Shown here piece by piece: positions 9,249 to 16,890 of a stretch of 64,000 nt of DNA. The notes beneath the pieces are model-generated. The model worked only from the letters and a program-made list of their open reading frames with translations, was not told where the DNA came from and made no database searches. Every line of letters begins with the position of its first letter. Position 1 is the stretch's first letter. This stretch comes from Oxalobacteraceae bacterium CAVE-383 (GTDB lineage Bacteria > Pseudomonadota > Gammaproteobacteria > Burkholderiales > Burkholderiaceae_D). Where the stretch lies: positions 248,001 through 312,000 of the forward strand of contig REGP01000003.1 in NCBI GenBank assembly GCA_004134995.1, given 5' to 3'. A program made the translations under genes and the position numbers.

Positions 9249-9779
9249 TTACTTTTTTGGACGGCCGGCCTTGAGCGGGGTCAGCGTGGCCAGGATGATT
9301 TTCAGCGTGCTGACGTCGAGGCCCTTGATCAGGGAAACGCCGATGCGCAGCAGATCGCTTTTCTTCATTTCGAAACCGGCTTTCAGGCAGGCTTTCTTGA
9401 CTTGCGAGATAACGGCATATTCCGGTTCTGGCATGGTGAAGCTGTCGCGGACTTGCTTGACCTTCTTGGCTTTCGGTGCTTCCGGCGGGGTGAGCTTCAA
9501 TGCCGGCTTGCCGGATTTGACTGTTGCGGCGGCTTTCTTGGCGGCGGCGACAGGCTTTTTTGGAGTCGGCTTGACTGCCGGCTTGGCTGCGGGTTTTACG
9601 GCAGGCTTTGCAGCGGCTTTCACTGCCGGCTTTGCCGTCGGCTTGGCCGTGGCCTTGACGACAGGCTTCTTCGCGGCGACAGCCTTGACTGGACGCTTTG
9701 CTGCCGGCTTTGCAGCAGGCTCGGCGACGGCTTTCTTGGTCGGTGCTGCAACATCGGTCGCTGGCTTGGTCAGTGTCAT
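9249..9779 (-). CDS. Lys/Ala/Pro-rich histone H1-like DNA-binding protein
   Basis: A 176-residue, very basic protein. Residues about 12-95 are a low-complexity tail of repeated AAKP, AVKP and AAKK units like bacterial H1-like proteins (AlgP/HctB type). Residues about 108-170 form a compact domain (SFTMPEPEYAVISQVKKAC, KKSDLLRIGVSLIKGLD), possibly ribbon-helix-helix-like, ending in AGRPKK, which resembles an AT-hook core. It probably binds DNA non-specifically in the nucleoid, though a regulator role is possible. The start at 9779 has AAAAGGATC upstream and a good sigma-70 promoter (9810-9838). The neighbouring minus-strand gene is the XRE regulator, about 120 bases downstream. Confidence 0.8.
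   Translation of the reverse strand: MTLTKPATDVAAPTKKAVAEPAAKPAAKRPVKAVAAKKPVVKATAKPTAKPAVKAAAKPAVKPAAKPAVKPTPKKPVAAAKKAAATVKSGKPALKLTPPEAPKAKKVKQVRDSFTMPEPEYAVISQVKKACLKAGFEMKKSDLLRIGVSLIKGLDVSTLKIILATLTPLKAGRPKK
9535..9730. repeat. Degenerate repeats encoding the AAKP/AVKP tail
   Basis: Imperfect tandem units inside the H1-like gene encode AKP-x-V/A-K motifs. Such runs can change in copy number by slippage; here all units keep the reading frame. Confidence 0.6.
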
Positions 9780-9809
9780 TTTGTGATCCTTTTAATAAAT
9801 AGTATAAAC

Positions 9810-9838
9810 AATATATCCAATTATTTTGTTTATTGCAA
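9810..9838 (-). promoter_or_regulatory. Sigma-70 promoter of the H1-like gene
   Basis: On the minus strand TTGCAA (9838-9833) is followed after 17 bases by TATATT (9815-9810), about 30 nt before the start codon at 9779. The region is AT-rich compared with its surroundings. Confidence 0.6.
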
Positions 9839-9972
9839 ATAATGCAATCAGGACGTTCAAAATAATCGCACAGTTTTATGACAAGAGATCGTGTTGCGGA
9901 AATGAAAAATGCATTTCGCTTGGTAATGTTAAGATCATTCCTATGCCACAGCAAATGACGACGGAGCATCGC

Positions 9973-10470
9973 GTGAACGAGTTTTCTTATACAGCAGGAA
10001 AGATTGTAAGCATTGCGGCATTGGCCGGCATGGCCCTGACCGCCGCGGCGCCGGCATCCGCCGTGGCGCCCAGCACCTTCGGCAATGTGATCGGGCGGGG
10101 CCTGCTGTGCATGAGCCAGCTCGACGCCAGTTATTTCTATAATTATCTGACGACTTCGTTCGGCCCGCCGTACAAGCATGAAGGCAATGCCTACTGGTTC
10201 AAGACCCCGGCCGCTTCCTTATGGGACACGCCTGTTTCCGAGGTGCTGATCAGCGACAAGGACAGTGCCGAGCACTTTGTCGCCGCCGTCGCCGACGTGA
10301 CGCCGGATGTATTGGCCGGCAATATCTCGGACGCGGTCAAGATCGGCTTCAAGGCCACCAGCCTGAATCCCAATCCGGTGCGCATGTCGCAAGCGGCCAG
10401 CACGATCATCTATTACGGCAAGAAATCCAAGATATTCTGCGCCAAGGCCAAGGTATTGCAGCCGGATTGA
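9973..10470 (+). CDS. Secreted protein of unknown function
   Basis: About 165 residues. The GTG at 9973, with ACGGAG at 9961-9966, gives a signal peptide (hydrophobic core IVSIAALAGMALT, cleavage after APASA). ATGs at 9943 and 9955 in the same frame are alternatives without a clear ribosome-binding site. The mature part has two cysteines (GLLCMSQ and IFCAKAK) that could form a disulfide, plus aromatic-rich DASYFYNYL and GNAYWFKTP. I do not recognise the family. It is followed after about 245 bases by the exported Ig/DUF11 gene cluster, but nothing shows that it belongs to it. Confidence 0.7.
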   Translation: MNEFSYTAGKIVSIAALAGMALTAAAPASAVAPSTFGNVIGRGLLCMSQLDASYFYNYLTTSFGPPYKHEGNAYWFKTPAASLWDTPVSEVLISDKDSAEHFVAAVADVTPDVLAGNISDAVKIGFKATSLNPNPVRMSQAASTIIYYGKKSKIFCAKAKVLQPD

Positions 10471-10501
10471 TGTAAACCGCCTTTTTCGTTTTTCCTCATG
10501 T

Positions 10502-10524
10502 AATGCGGACATTCGCTCCGCATT
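10502..10524. terminator. Stem-loop after the secreted-protein gene
   Basis: A perfect 8-bp stem (AATGCGGA/TCCGCATT) with a 7-nt loop lies 32 nt after the stop codon. No T-run follows, so termination is only possible. The rest of 10471-10715 shows no gene. Confidence 0.35.
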
Positions 10525-10715
10525 CGCCCGCCGCGCGATGCATGCGCGCGGCCCCGCTTTCAGTTTCCTTCCCGGGTCAATAGTTTTCAGACCGATCCTA
10601 TGTATTGGTCGGCGGGCGCGAAATATCCTTTCGCAATCTTCTCAAAATGGTCTGCTTGCCCGCGCCTTGGCACATGCAAGCGGCCGGCTGTGGCGCGACG
10701 TCGATCGGACAAGAC

Positions 10716-13547
10716 ATGATGAAAACCAGAAATATCGAGATTCCTGCTGTGCTGTGGGCGGTCAATGCGACGGCCCGGCTGGGCTGCGTAGCGCATTCGC
10801 GTTTGCGGCGCTTCGGCATTTTTCTTTTGTTTGCATTGATGCTGCCTGCGTGGAATGCGAATGCATTCGAGGTGCAAGTGCGGAATGACTTTAATCCGCA
10901 AAATACAATTGACGCAGTCTTGATGGTTCGATGGCACTGCGAAAAGAATTTCGGACAAACGCGAGAATACGGCGGTTGGACGATGACGAATAAGGATACC
11001 GGCGCGAAGGTAGGTGAATATTATTTCGATAACGGCAACTGGGAAGCCTGGAATGACAGCAAATACAAAGTCGATTCATTCGCCGAGCCCGGAGGAAACT
11101 ATGAGGTAGCCGGGTATTGCGTGGGAAGCACTATGATCGGGATAAGAGAAACGGCTGGCGCTACGAAGTCATTCTCCATTTTGCCGTTGACAGGCAAATC
11201 CCAGCTCGCCCAGGACAACAGCAAAGTAACCATCAGCGGAACGATTGGCGGCGGTGCAAATGGCGTGTTGATTATTGAAGAACTGGCTGACCGGGATCTG
11301 ATGTTGGCCGTGGTCAAGAATCTCACATCGGCTTATTCCGTCGATCTCGATTTGGCCCCAGGCAGCCATAAATTGCGGGTATATGCCGACTACGACGACA
11401 AATTTTCCCATTTGATCGATACCTATTCAGTAACCGTTCATGGGCCGCCGAAAATCGAAACGCAAGGCATCCCGGAATTCAGCAAAGACCCGAATATCAC
11501 CATTGCCGGGACGGCAAGCTCCACGGCAAAAATAAAATCGGCCTGGTATGAGTGGCAAGTGCCCGGCGGCATGGGAGGCAGGGGATATCTCTCGATTACG
11601 CCGGGGGAAGAAACTTCGCTCAATCCAAGGATTGCCATGAGCCCGGATGGAAAGCACAGGTTCCGGTTTTTGGCGGAGGCCGAGGACGGACAGAAGACAT
11701 TCGGCGAGTGGGTGTCGACCACGCTCGACAGGAAAAACCCCGTATTCGAAAATAAAACAGTCGCGGAAGAAGGCTTCATCGGCCCCGATGCCATCCTGCG
11801 GGTCAATGTAAAAGATCCCTATCCCAACGGGAGCAAGGATGCCTCCGGCGTTGAAGACGTCCAGATGCGCGCGACGGATAAAAATGGAAAAACATATGGC
11901 TGGCAAGTCCTGACGCGGCAAAACGGCACGATTTACGATGGCGACTATACATTGGCGCTTGGCGATTTATTCAGGCAACTGCCGGCGGGCGATGTGACGA
12001 TCAGCGTATGGGCCAAGGACAAGGCGGGAAACGAGGACTATGCGCCGGATGTCGTCTATAAAAAAGCCGGGCAGCCGATTGCATCCGTTACTGTTTCGGC
12101 GCCGGTCACGAATGAGGATTCAATCGATCTGGCCATCAAGGCCAATGGGGAAACCAAAATCGGCAAAATATGGCTGGATGCCTGGACGGTGGACAAGGAT
12201 GGAAAAATGATCGCATCGGTGAAACGCATGGAGTTGGCGTTTGCCGGCGGAAAAAACGTTGATTTCCATCACCGCTTCATATTTCCGCGGCGCGATGGCA
12301 AGTATGCGTTCAGCGTTACCGCCGAAGGGATCGATGAGCAGCGGAGCGACGCGGCCGTGCAGGTTCCGGCTTATGCAATATTCGATACGGCCCCCCCGAC
12401 TGTCGAATTGCTGTCCACGTGGCCCGGCAGCAGCCATGAAACCGAACTGGATTTCCGGTTCAAGGCAGAGGATAAAAATGGTAGCGGCGTCGATGGCATG
12501 AAAATAATGATGTGCCAGGAGAAAGTTTTTGGCGTGCGTGATTGCGGCGAGGAAAAGAGCCTGGCGGATATCGGCGAGGGGCATTATGAAGAGATGTTGC
12601 GGCTGGCCGGATTGGCGCCGGGTGAATTCAGCGTCAGAGTGTTCGTGAAGGACAAGGCTGGCAATGGCGCACAGATCGATTTCTATTTTGTGAAAGAACT
12701 GAAAGTCGGCGATGCATTGGATTTGATGCTGGAACTGGCCGACCGGCCGGGCGAGGCCGGCGAGGATGCTGTTGCGGCGCGGCAGACGCCGCTGCTTTAT
12801 CGCGTGGTGCTGACATCCCGGCAGCAGCCATTGGATGCGCTGTCGCTGACGTATAACCTGCCCGGCGGGTTGCAAACCAGTGGAAAACCGGTGCTCGTGA
12901 ACGCCGCGGGAAATGCTTTGGTAAACCTCAATCCGCAATGGGACGGCGATGCCGATACCGAATTGCTGGCTCCCGGCGCCGCGCTGGGGCGCAACCAGCG
13001 CATTGCCATCGATATTCCGGTAATGATCAAGGATATTGTCGATGACGGCGTAGTCGTGCAAAGCACGGTCGGCGCCGGCGCCGCCAATCTGGCCGGCGCG
13101 CTGCGGAAATCGCATAAGCTCAGGACATTGGAGCGAGAGACGGCCGGCGATCGCGTGCGCGTCGTCAAAAGCATGGATGCCGATGCCGTCGTGCAACCGG
13201 GCGCGCAAATACGTTACCGGATTCGCGTCAGCAATCACACATCCAAAACCGTGCGCAATCTCTTGATTCGCGATCGCGCCCCCGACCACACCGCATTGCT
13301 CGAAGCCGATTGCGGCAATCTGCCTGCATCGGCCTGCAAGGTCCTGACGCTGGGCGACAACGCCGTGGCAAACGGCAACATGACGCACGCCGCACTATGC
13401 ACCGGCGCGGGGCCGCAGTCCGATCCGCAGGGCAGGCATGTGTTCTGGTGCCTGAACGACGATCTTGAGCCGCTGGCCGATACCAGCGTCAATTATTCCG
13501 TGCAAATCAACGGCGCTGCGCCCGCTGCGCCCACTTCCCCGCAATAA
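10716..13547 (+). CDS. Large exported Ig-like/DUF11 protein (surface cluster gene 1)
   Basis: About 943 residues if started at the tandem ATGs 10716/10719; the frame is open to 10605. The N-terminus carries a long signal peptide (hydrophobic FGIFLLFALMLPAW, cleavage after NANA). The body is a string of beta-sandwich-like segments: Ig-type stretches with DKAGNEDYAPD and DKAGNGAQIDF motifs (about 455 and 650), typical of bacterial Ig-like repeats. The last about 110 residues form a DUF11-like domain (VQPGAQIRYRIRVSNHTS, LIRDRAPDHTALLEADC). There is no C-terminal anchor. Base composition of the first half looks less GC-rich than nearby genes. It is first of four co-directional genes for exported proteins; a function in adhesion or surface structure is inferred. 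Confidence 0.8.
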   Translation: MMKTRNIEIPAVLWAVNATARLGCVAHSRLRRFGIFLLFALMLPAWNANAFEVQVRNDFNPQNTIDAVLMVRWHCEKNFGQTREYGGWTMTNKDTGAKVGEYYFDNGNWEAWNDSKYKVDSFAEPGGNYEVAGYCVGSTMIGIRETAGATKSFSILPLTGKSQLAQDNSKVTISGTIGGGANGVLIIEELADRDLMLAVVKNLTSAYSVDLDLAPGSHKLRVYADYDDKFSHLIDTYSVTVHGPPKIETQGIPEFSKDPNITIAGTASSTAKIKSAWYEWQVPGGMGGRGYLSITPGEETSLNPRIAMSPDGKHRFRFLAEAEDGQKTFGEWVSTTLDRKNPVFENKTVAEEGFIGPDAILRVNVKDPYPNGSKDASGVEDVQMRATDKNGKTYGWQVLTRQNGTIYDGDYTLALGDLFRQLPAGDVTISVWAKDKAGNEDYAPDVVYKKAGQPIASVTVSAPVTNEDSIDLAIKANGETKIGKIWLDAWTVDKDGKMIASVKRMELAFAGGKNVDFHHRFIFPRRDGKYAFSVTAEGIDEQRSDAAVQVPAYAIFDTAPPTVELLSTWPGSSHETELDFRFKAEDKNGSGVDGMKIMMCQEKVFGVRDCGEEKSLADIGEGHYEEMLRLAGLAPGEFSVRVFVKDKAGNGAQIDFYFVKELKVGDALDLMLELADRPGEAGEDAVAARQTPLLYRVVLTSRQQPLDALSLTYNLPGGLQTSGKPVLVNAAGNALVNLNPQWDGDADTELLAPGAALGRNQRIAIDIPVMIKDIVDDGVVVQSTVGAGAANLAGALRKSHKLRTLERETAGDRVRVVKSMDADAVVQPGAQIRYRIRVSNHTSKTVRNLLIRDRAPDHTALLEADCGNLPASACKVLTLGDNAVANGNMTHAALCTGAGPQSDPQGRHVFWCLNDDLEPLADTSVNYSVQINGAAPAAPTSPQ

Positions 13548-13704
13548 AGCCTGAAGTTTAGGACGCATCCTATTCATCAATAAGAACGTGGAAAGTAAAG
13601 TTCTTCATACCGAAGAATCGCGTTTTTTCCATAAACCGCTTTTCCCGTTTTTACATTCACTGCGTGCCGCCGCCAGGCGCCGCGATTCAAATCAAGGATG
13701 AATC

Positions 13705-14235
13705 ATGTTGAAAAAATCAGTTATCGCGGCCGTATTGGCCATCGCCGGCTTGCAGGGTATTTCCGCCGTCGCGGCGGCAGCGCCGGCCGCACCGGCCGCG
13801 GCGCCGGTCGCCAAGGCCGGCAAGTCGCCGCTGACGGTGCAGCTGTCGGTCAAGAAGGTCGTGATCGAGAACGACAAGGAAGTGCTGGCCGACGCCGCCA
13901 ACGCAGCGCCCGGCGACGTCCTGGAATATCGCGCCGAATACAAGAACATCGGCCAGGCCGCCCTAGGCAAGATCGCTTTGACCTTGCCGCTGCCGGCGCA
14001 TACCAGCTATGTCGACGGCTCCGCGCTGCCGGCTTCGATGACCGCCAGCAATCGCAGCGCCATCGCCGATTTCAAATCGCCGCCGCTGTTGCCGCAAACC
14101 GAAGACGACGGTATCGGCGCGCTGCGCTGGAGCGTCGGCAAACTGGCGCCGGGGCAAAGCGCGGTCGTCAGCGCCCGCGTGCGCATCGATCTGCCGGCGC
14201 AACCGCAGCCGACTGCCGGCGACACCTTTAAATAA
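13705..14235 (+). CDS. Single-domain DUF11-like exported protein (surface cluster gene 2)
   Basis: 176 residues. Signal peptide MLKKSVIAAVLAIAGLQG with an Ala-rich cleavage region, then an Ala/Pro spacer, then one DUF11-like beta-sandwich (about 45-170) with the typical elements APGDVLEYRAEYKNIG, LPLPAHTSYVDGS and VGKLAPGQSAVVSARVR. The start at 13705 has AAGGA upstream. It ends 17 bases before gene 3, so the two are surely cotranscribed. It resembles the C-terminal domain of gene 3 (LAPGDSKAMEYSV) and may be a pilot or partner subunit; that is inference. Confidence 0.8.
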   Translation: MLKKSVIAAVLAIAGLQGISAVAAAAPAAPAAAPVAKAGKSPLTVQLSVKKVVIENDKEVLADAANAAPGDVLEYRAEYKNIGQAALGKIALTLPLPAHTSYVDGSALPASMTASNRSAIADFKSPPLLPQTEDDGIGALRWSVGKLAPGQSAVVSARVRIDLPAQPQPTAGDTFK

Positions 14236-14252
14236 TCCAGGGAATAATCAAA

Positions 14253-16679
14253 ATGTCTGTTTTCAAATCAAACATGTTCAGGATGATCGGCTTGCTGCTC
14301 GTCATCCTGATGCTGCTCGCGGCCAACGCCCGGGCGGCCCTGCCGGATGCCGGCACCGCAATCGGCACCGCCGCCGTGGTCGAATTCGTGATCGACGGCG
14401 AAGCCGACCGCAGTATCAGTAATCTGGTCACCACCACCATCGCGCAGGTCTATGCGAACAAAATTGAAGCCGCCACCGCCCTTACCGGCCGCGCCGGCGA
14501 AGATATCGATATCGGTTTTGCCGTGCGCAATATTGGTAACGGCGCCGACGATTTCAAAATCACCGTGTCGGACCTCTCCGGCAAGGTAACGTCGTTCAAT
14601 CTGTTCTCTGCCGAGAACGGTATTGCCGACGAAGCGAGCGGGAAGCCCCGGAATATGGGCGCCGAGTTCACCAAAGCGGGCATTGCGCGCGGCAAGGCAA
14701 GCGAGTTGGCGGCGCGTGTTTCCATCCCGGCCGGCACTGTCGGGGAAATGAAATTCCTTATCAGCGCGACCGGCAAGCAAGGCAAGGCCGGCAGCGAGAC
14801 CGTTACCGTCACGATCGCCGACAGCAAGGCTTTCATTGTCGAACCCGGCAATGACGTCGTGCTCGACGACAACCAAAAGGCAATTCCCGAGTTCAAGGTA
14901 AGCGGCGGCGCCGACGCCGGTACCGGCTATTTCGAGCTGATGGTGGAGAACAAGGCTGCGCCCGGAACGCCGGTCGAATTCGCTGTCGCGAACAATAAAA
15001 TCGTTTTCGACGGCGCCGACGTTACGGCCGACGCCACCCGGACCGGCGCCACGTTCAATATCGGCAACGTCCAGGCGAACTTCAAAACCTCTTTCAAGAC
15101 AATGATTGAAATCAAAGGCGCCAAGCGTGGCGACGTTTATGTAATGTTCGTCAAGTACGCCGCTAAAAAAGGCGATGCACTGACCACATCGAAGCCGATT
15201 CAGATCAGCAACGCGCACGAAATGAAGGCGCCGACGCTGAAGGTGACCGGCAACAGCGCTAACGCGGCAAGCAAGTTCGACGTCATCGACAGCGCGCTTT
15301 CGGGTGAAACCGTCCACTTCGCGCTGAAGCTGAAAAACGAAAGTACGCGTCCGGAAAACTTCAGCCTGGAGCTGAAGAATATGGACGACGCGATTCGTTC
15401 GGCATCGCTGGTCGATAAATATGGCAACGCATTCGGCGCCGGCAGCGGCACGGGCTTGCCGGAAACGGGGCTGATCCTGCCGGGAAAAGAGATTGTCTTC
15501 ACGCTCAAAGTGGCATTGAAGGACGGCGTCACCGCCGACGGCGTCAATCAATTGACGCTGACCGTGAAATCGATCACCGAAGCCAGGACCGCGGCTGTGG
15601 AGCAGGAATTCAGCATCGGCGAGATTGCGGCTTTCGCGCTGCCGAGCATTGCTTTCCATACGGAACAAGCGAGCGATAAAGCCTTGACGAGCATGAGCGT
15701 GCCGGGCCGCGATGAAGTTTTCCAATACTTCATGACAGTCGCGATGCCGGAAGGGCAGGGCGAAGGCGTGCGCGATTATGAAATCCGCTTTGAATCGACC
15801 GATACGACCTTTGAACGCAACGATTCCAGGACCTTGAGCCCCGCATCGTCCATGTCGGTCAAGTTGGGCGCCGGCGCGAAGGGCGGCCTGTTCCTGGTCC
15901 AGACCCATCTGCGCAGGGAAGATGCCGTGAAAGTCAACGTGTCCGTTACCGACGTCAAAAGCGGCAGGACACAGCTCGCTACCCTGCAACTGAAGAAGGA
16001 TGCCGCACTCGGCTTCATGGAGCCCGGCTATAGCGACAAGGGCCGGGTCGGCCTGGATACCGTGACGACTGTCAATATCGTCAACCATGGCCGCGCCATC
16101 AAGGCCGAGGAGTATGGAATCCATGCCGCGGAATCCGATAAATGGAATATCGCGTTCTCGATCGACGGCAAGACCTGGCATGACGATTTGATGCTTCCGG
16201 AAATGACGGCGCGCGGCAAGCAAGCCATTCAAGTCAAGATCCGCGTGCCCAAGGGCGTCAGCCCGGGTTCCGTGCAATCGCTGAAATTGGCTTTGCGCAA
16301 GAAAGGCGTCCAGGCCGATCATGCTTCGACGGTGGTGACACTGGCCATCGGCAACAGCAAGCTGGAAATCAGCAAGGCCGTGGCGGTTGTCAAGAAGGGC
16401 GAGTCCGGCCCGAATGCCTATGCCGCGCAAAGCGCGCAGACAGTGGAAGACGGCGACACCATCTGGTACCGCGTGGTGGTCACCAACCCGATCGATGCGC
16501 CGGCAGCCGAGCATGTCAAGATCATCGATCCGCTGCCTCCGCATGTGAAGTTCGCATCGGCCAAAGGCAATGACAAGCTGGTTGCCGACGGCGCCAAGGT
16601 CACCCTGGAAGTCGGCAAACTTGCGCCGGGCGACAGCAAGGCCATGGAGTACAGCGTCACCGTGGAACTGCAGCCTTGA
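14253..16679 (+). CDS. Exported NEW3/DUF11-type repeat protein (surface cluster gene 3)
   Basis: 808 residues with a signal peptide (MIGLLLVILMLLAANARA). The mature N-terminus (LPDAGTAIGTAAVVEF, SNLVTTTIAQVYA, AVRNIGNGADDF) is a module also found at the N-terminus of gene 4. The middle (about 110-680) consists of repeated beta-rich segments with phrases like VRNIGNG, LKNESTRPENFSLEL and VNHGRAIKAEEYGI, that is, alpha-galactosidase NEW3-like domains. The last about 110 residues are a DUF11 domain (VEDGDTIWYRVVVTNPIDA, IIDPLPPHVKFASA). It has no membrane anchor or cysteines of note. It is followed by a strong intrinsic terminator at 16709-16737. Confidence 0.8.
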   Translation: MSVFKSNMFRMIGLLLVILMLLAANARAALPDAGTAIGTAAVVEFVIDGEADRSISNLVTTTIAQVYANKIEAATALTGRAGEDIDIGFAVRNIGNGADDFKITVSDLSGKVTSFNLFSAENGIADEASGKPRNMGAEFTKAGIARGKASELAARVSIPAGTVGEMKFLISATGKQGKAGSETVTVTIADSKAFIVEPGNDVVLDDNQKAIPEFKVSGGADAGTGYFELMVENKAAPGTPVEFAVANNKIVFDGADVTADATRTGATFNIGNVQANFKTSFKTMIEIKGAKRGDVYVMFVKYAAKKGDALTTSKPIQISNAHEMKAPTLKVTGNSANAASKFDVIDSALSGETVHFALKLKNESTRPENFSLELKNMDDAIRSASLVDKYGNAFGAGSGTGLPETGLILPGKEIVFTLKVALKDGVTADGVNQLTLTVKSITEARTAAVEQEFSIGEIAAFALPSIAFHTEQASDKALTSMSVPGRDEVFQYFMTVAMPEGQGEGVRDYEIRFESTDTTFERNDSRTLSPASSMSVKLGAGAKGGLFLVQTHLRREDAVKVNVSVTDVKSGRTQLATLQLKKDAALGFMEPGYSDKGRVGLDTVTTVNIVNHGRAIKAEEYGIHAAESDKWNIAFSIDGKTWHDDLMLPEMTARGKQAIQVKIRVPKGVSPGSVQSLKLALRKKGVQADHASTVVTLAIGNSKLEISKAVAVVKKGESGPNAYAAQSAQTVEDGDTIWYRVVVTNPIDAPAAEHVKIIDPLPPHVKFASAKGNDKLVADGAKVTLEVGKLAPGDSKAMEYSVTVELQP

Positions 16680-16708
16680 CGGCTTGATCCGCAACTTGCA
16701 TCAACCGC

Positions 16709-16737
16709 AATCCGGCCGCCGAGGCGGCCGGATTTTT
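16709..16737 (+). terminator. Intrinsic terminator between surface cluster genes 3 and 4
   Basis: A perfect GC-rich stem (AATCCGGCCGC with GCGGCCGGATT), a CGAG loop and then a T-run on the plus strand. It lies 30 bases after the stop of gene 3 and about 150 before gene 4. Gene 4 must therefore have its own promoter in 16740-16890 or depend on readthrough. Confidence 0.85.
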
Positions 16738-16890
16738 CTCCGCCAACACCGGCCCCGAATTCGGCAAGCCGGCTCGGCATCAACCGAAACGCCGTTCAAA
16801 CAGCCCGCGTCCGATTCCGTGACGCCGGCGAGGCAGAACTTGCGCCGCATTTCGCTTGATGCTGCTTTTAACCGATCACCGAGCGACACC

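Noticed and set aside
8682-9779. A prophage remnant around the XRE regulator
   Set aside because: No integrase, structural or lysis genes; the neighbours are gltS and an H1-like gene.
14268-16694. An 808-codon open frame opposite surface cluster gene 3
   Set aside because: It mirrors the length of the true gene, has no signal or domain and only arises from codon bias.
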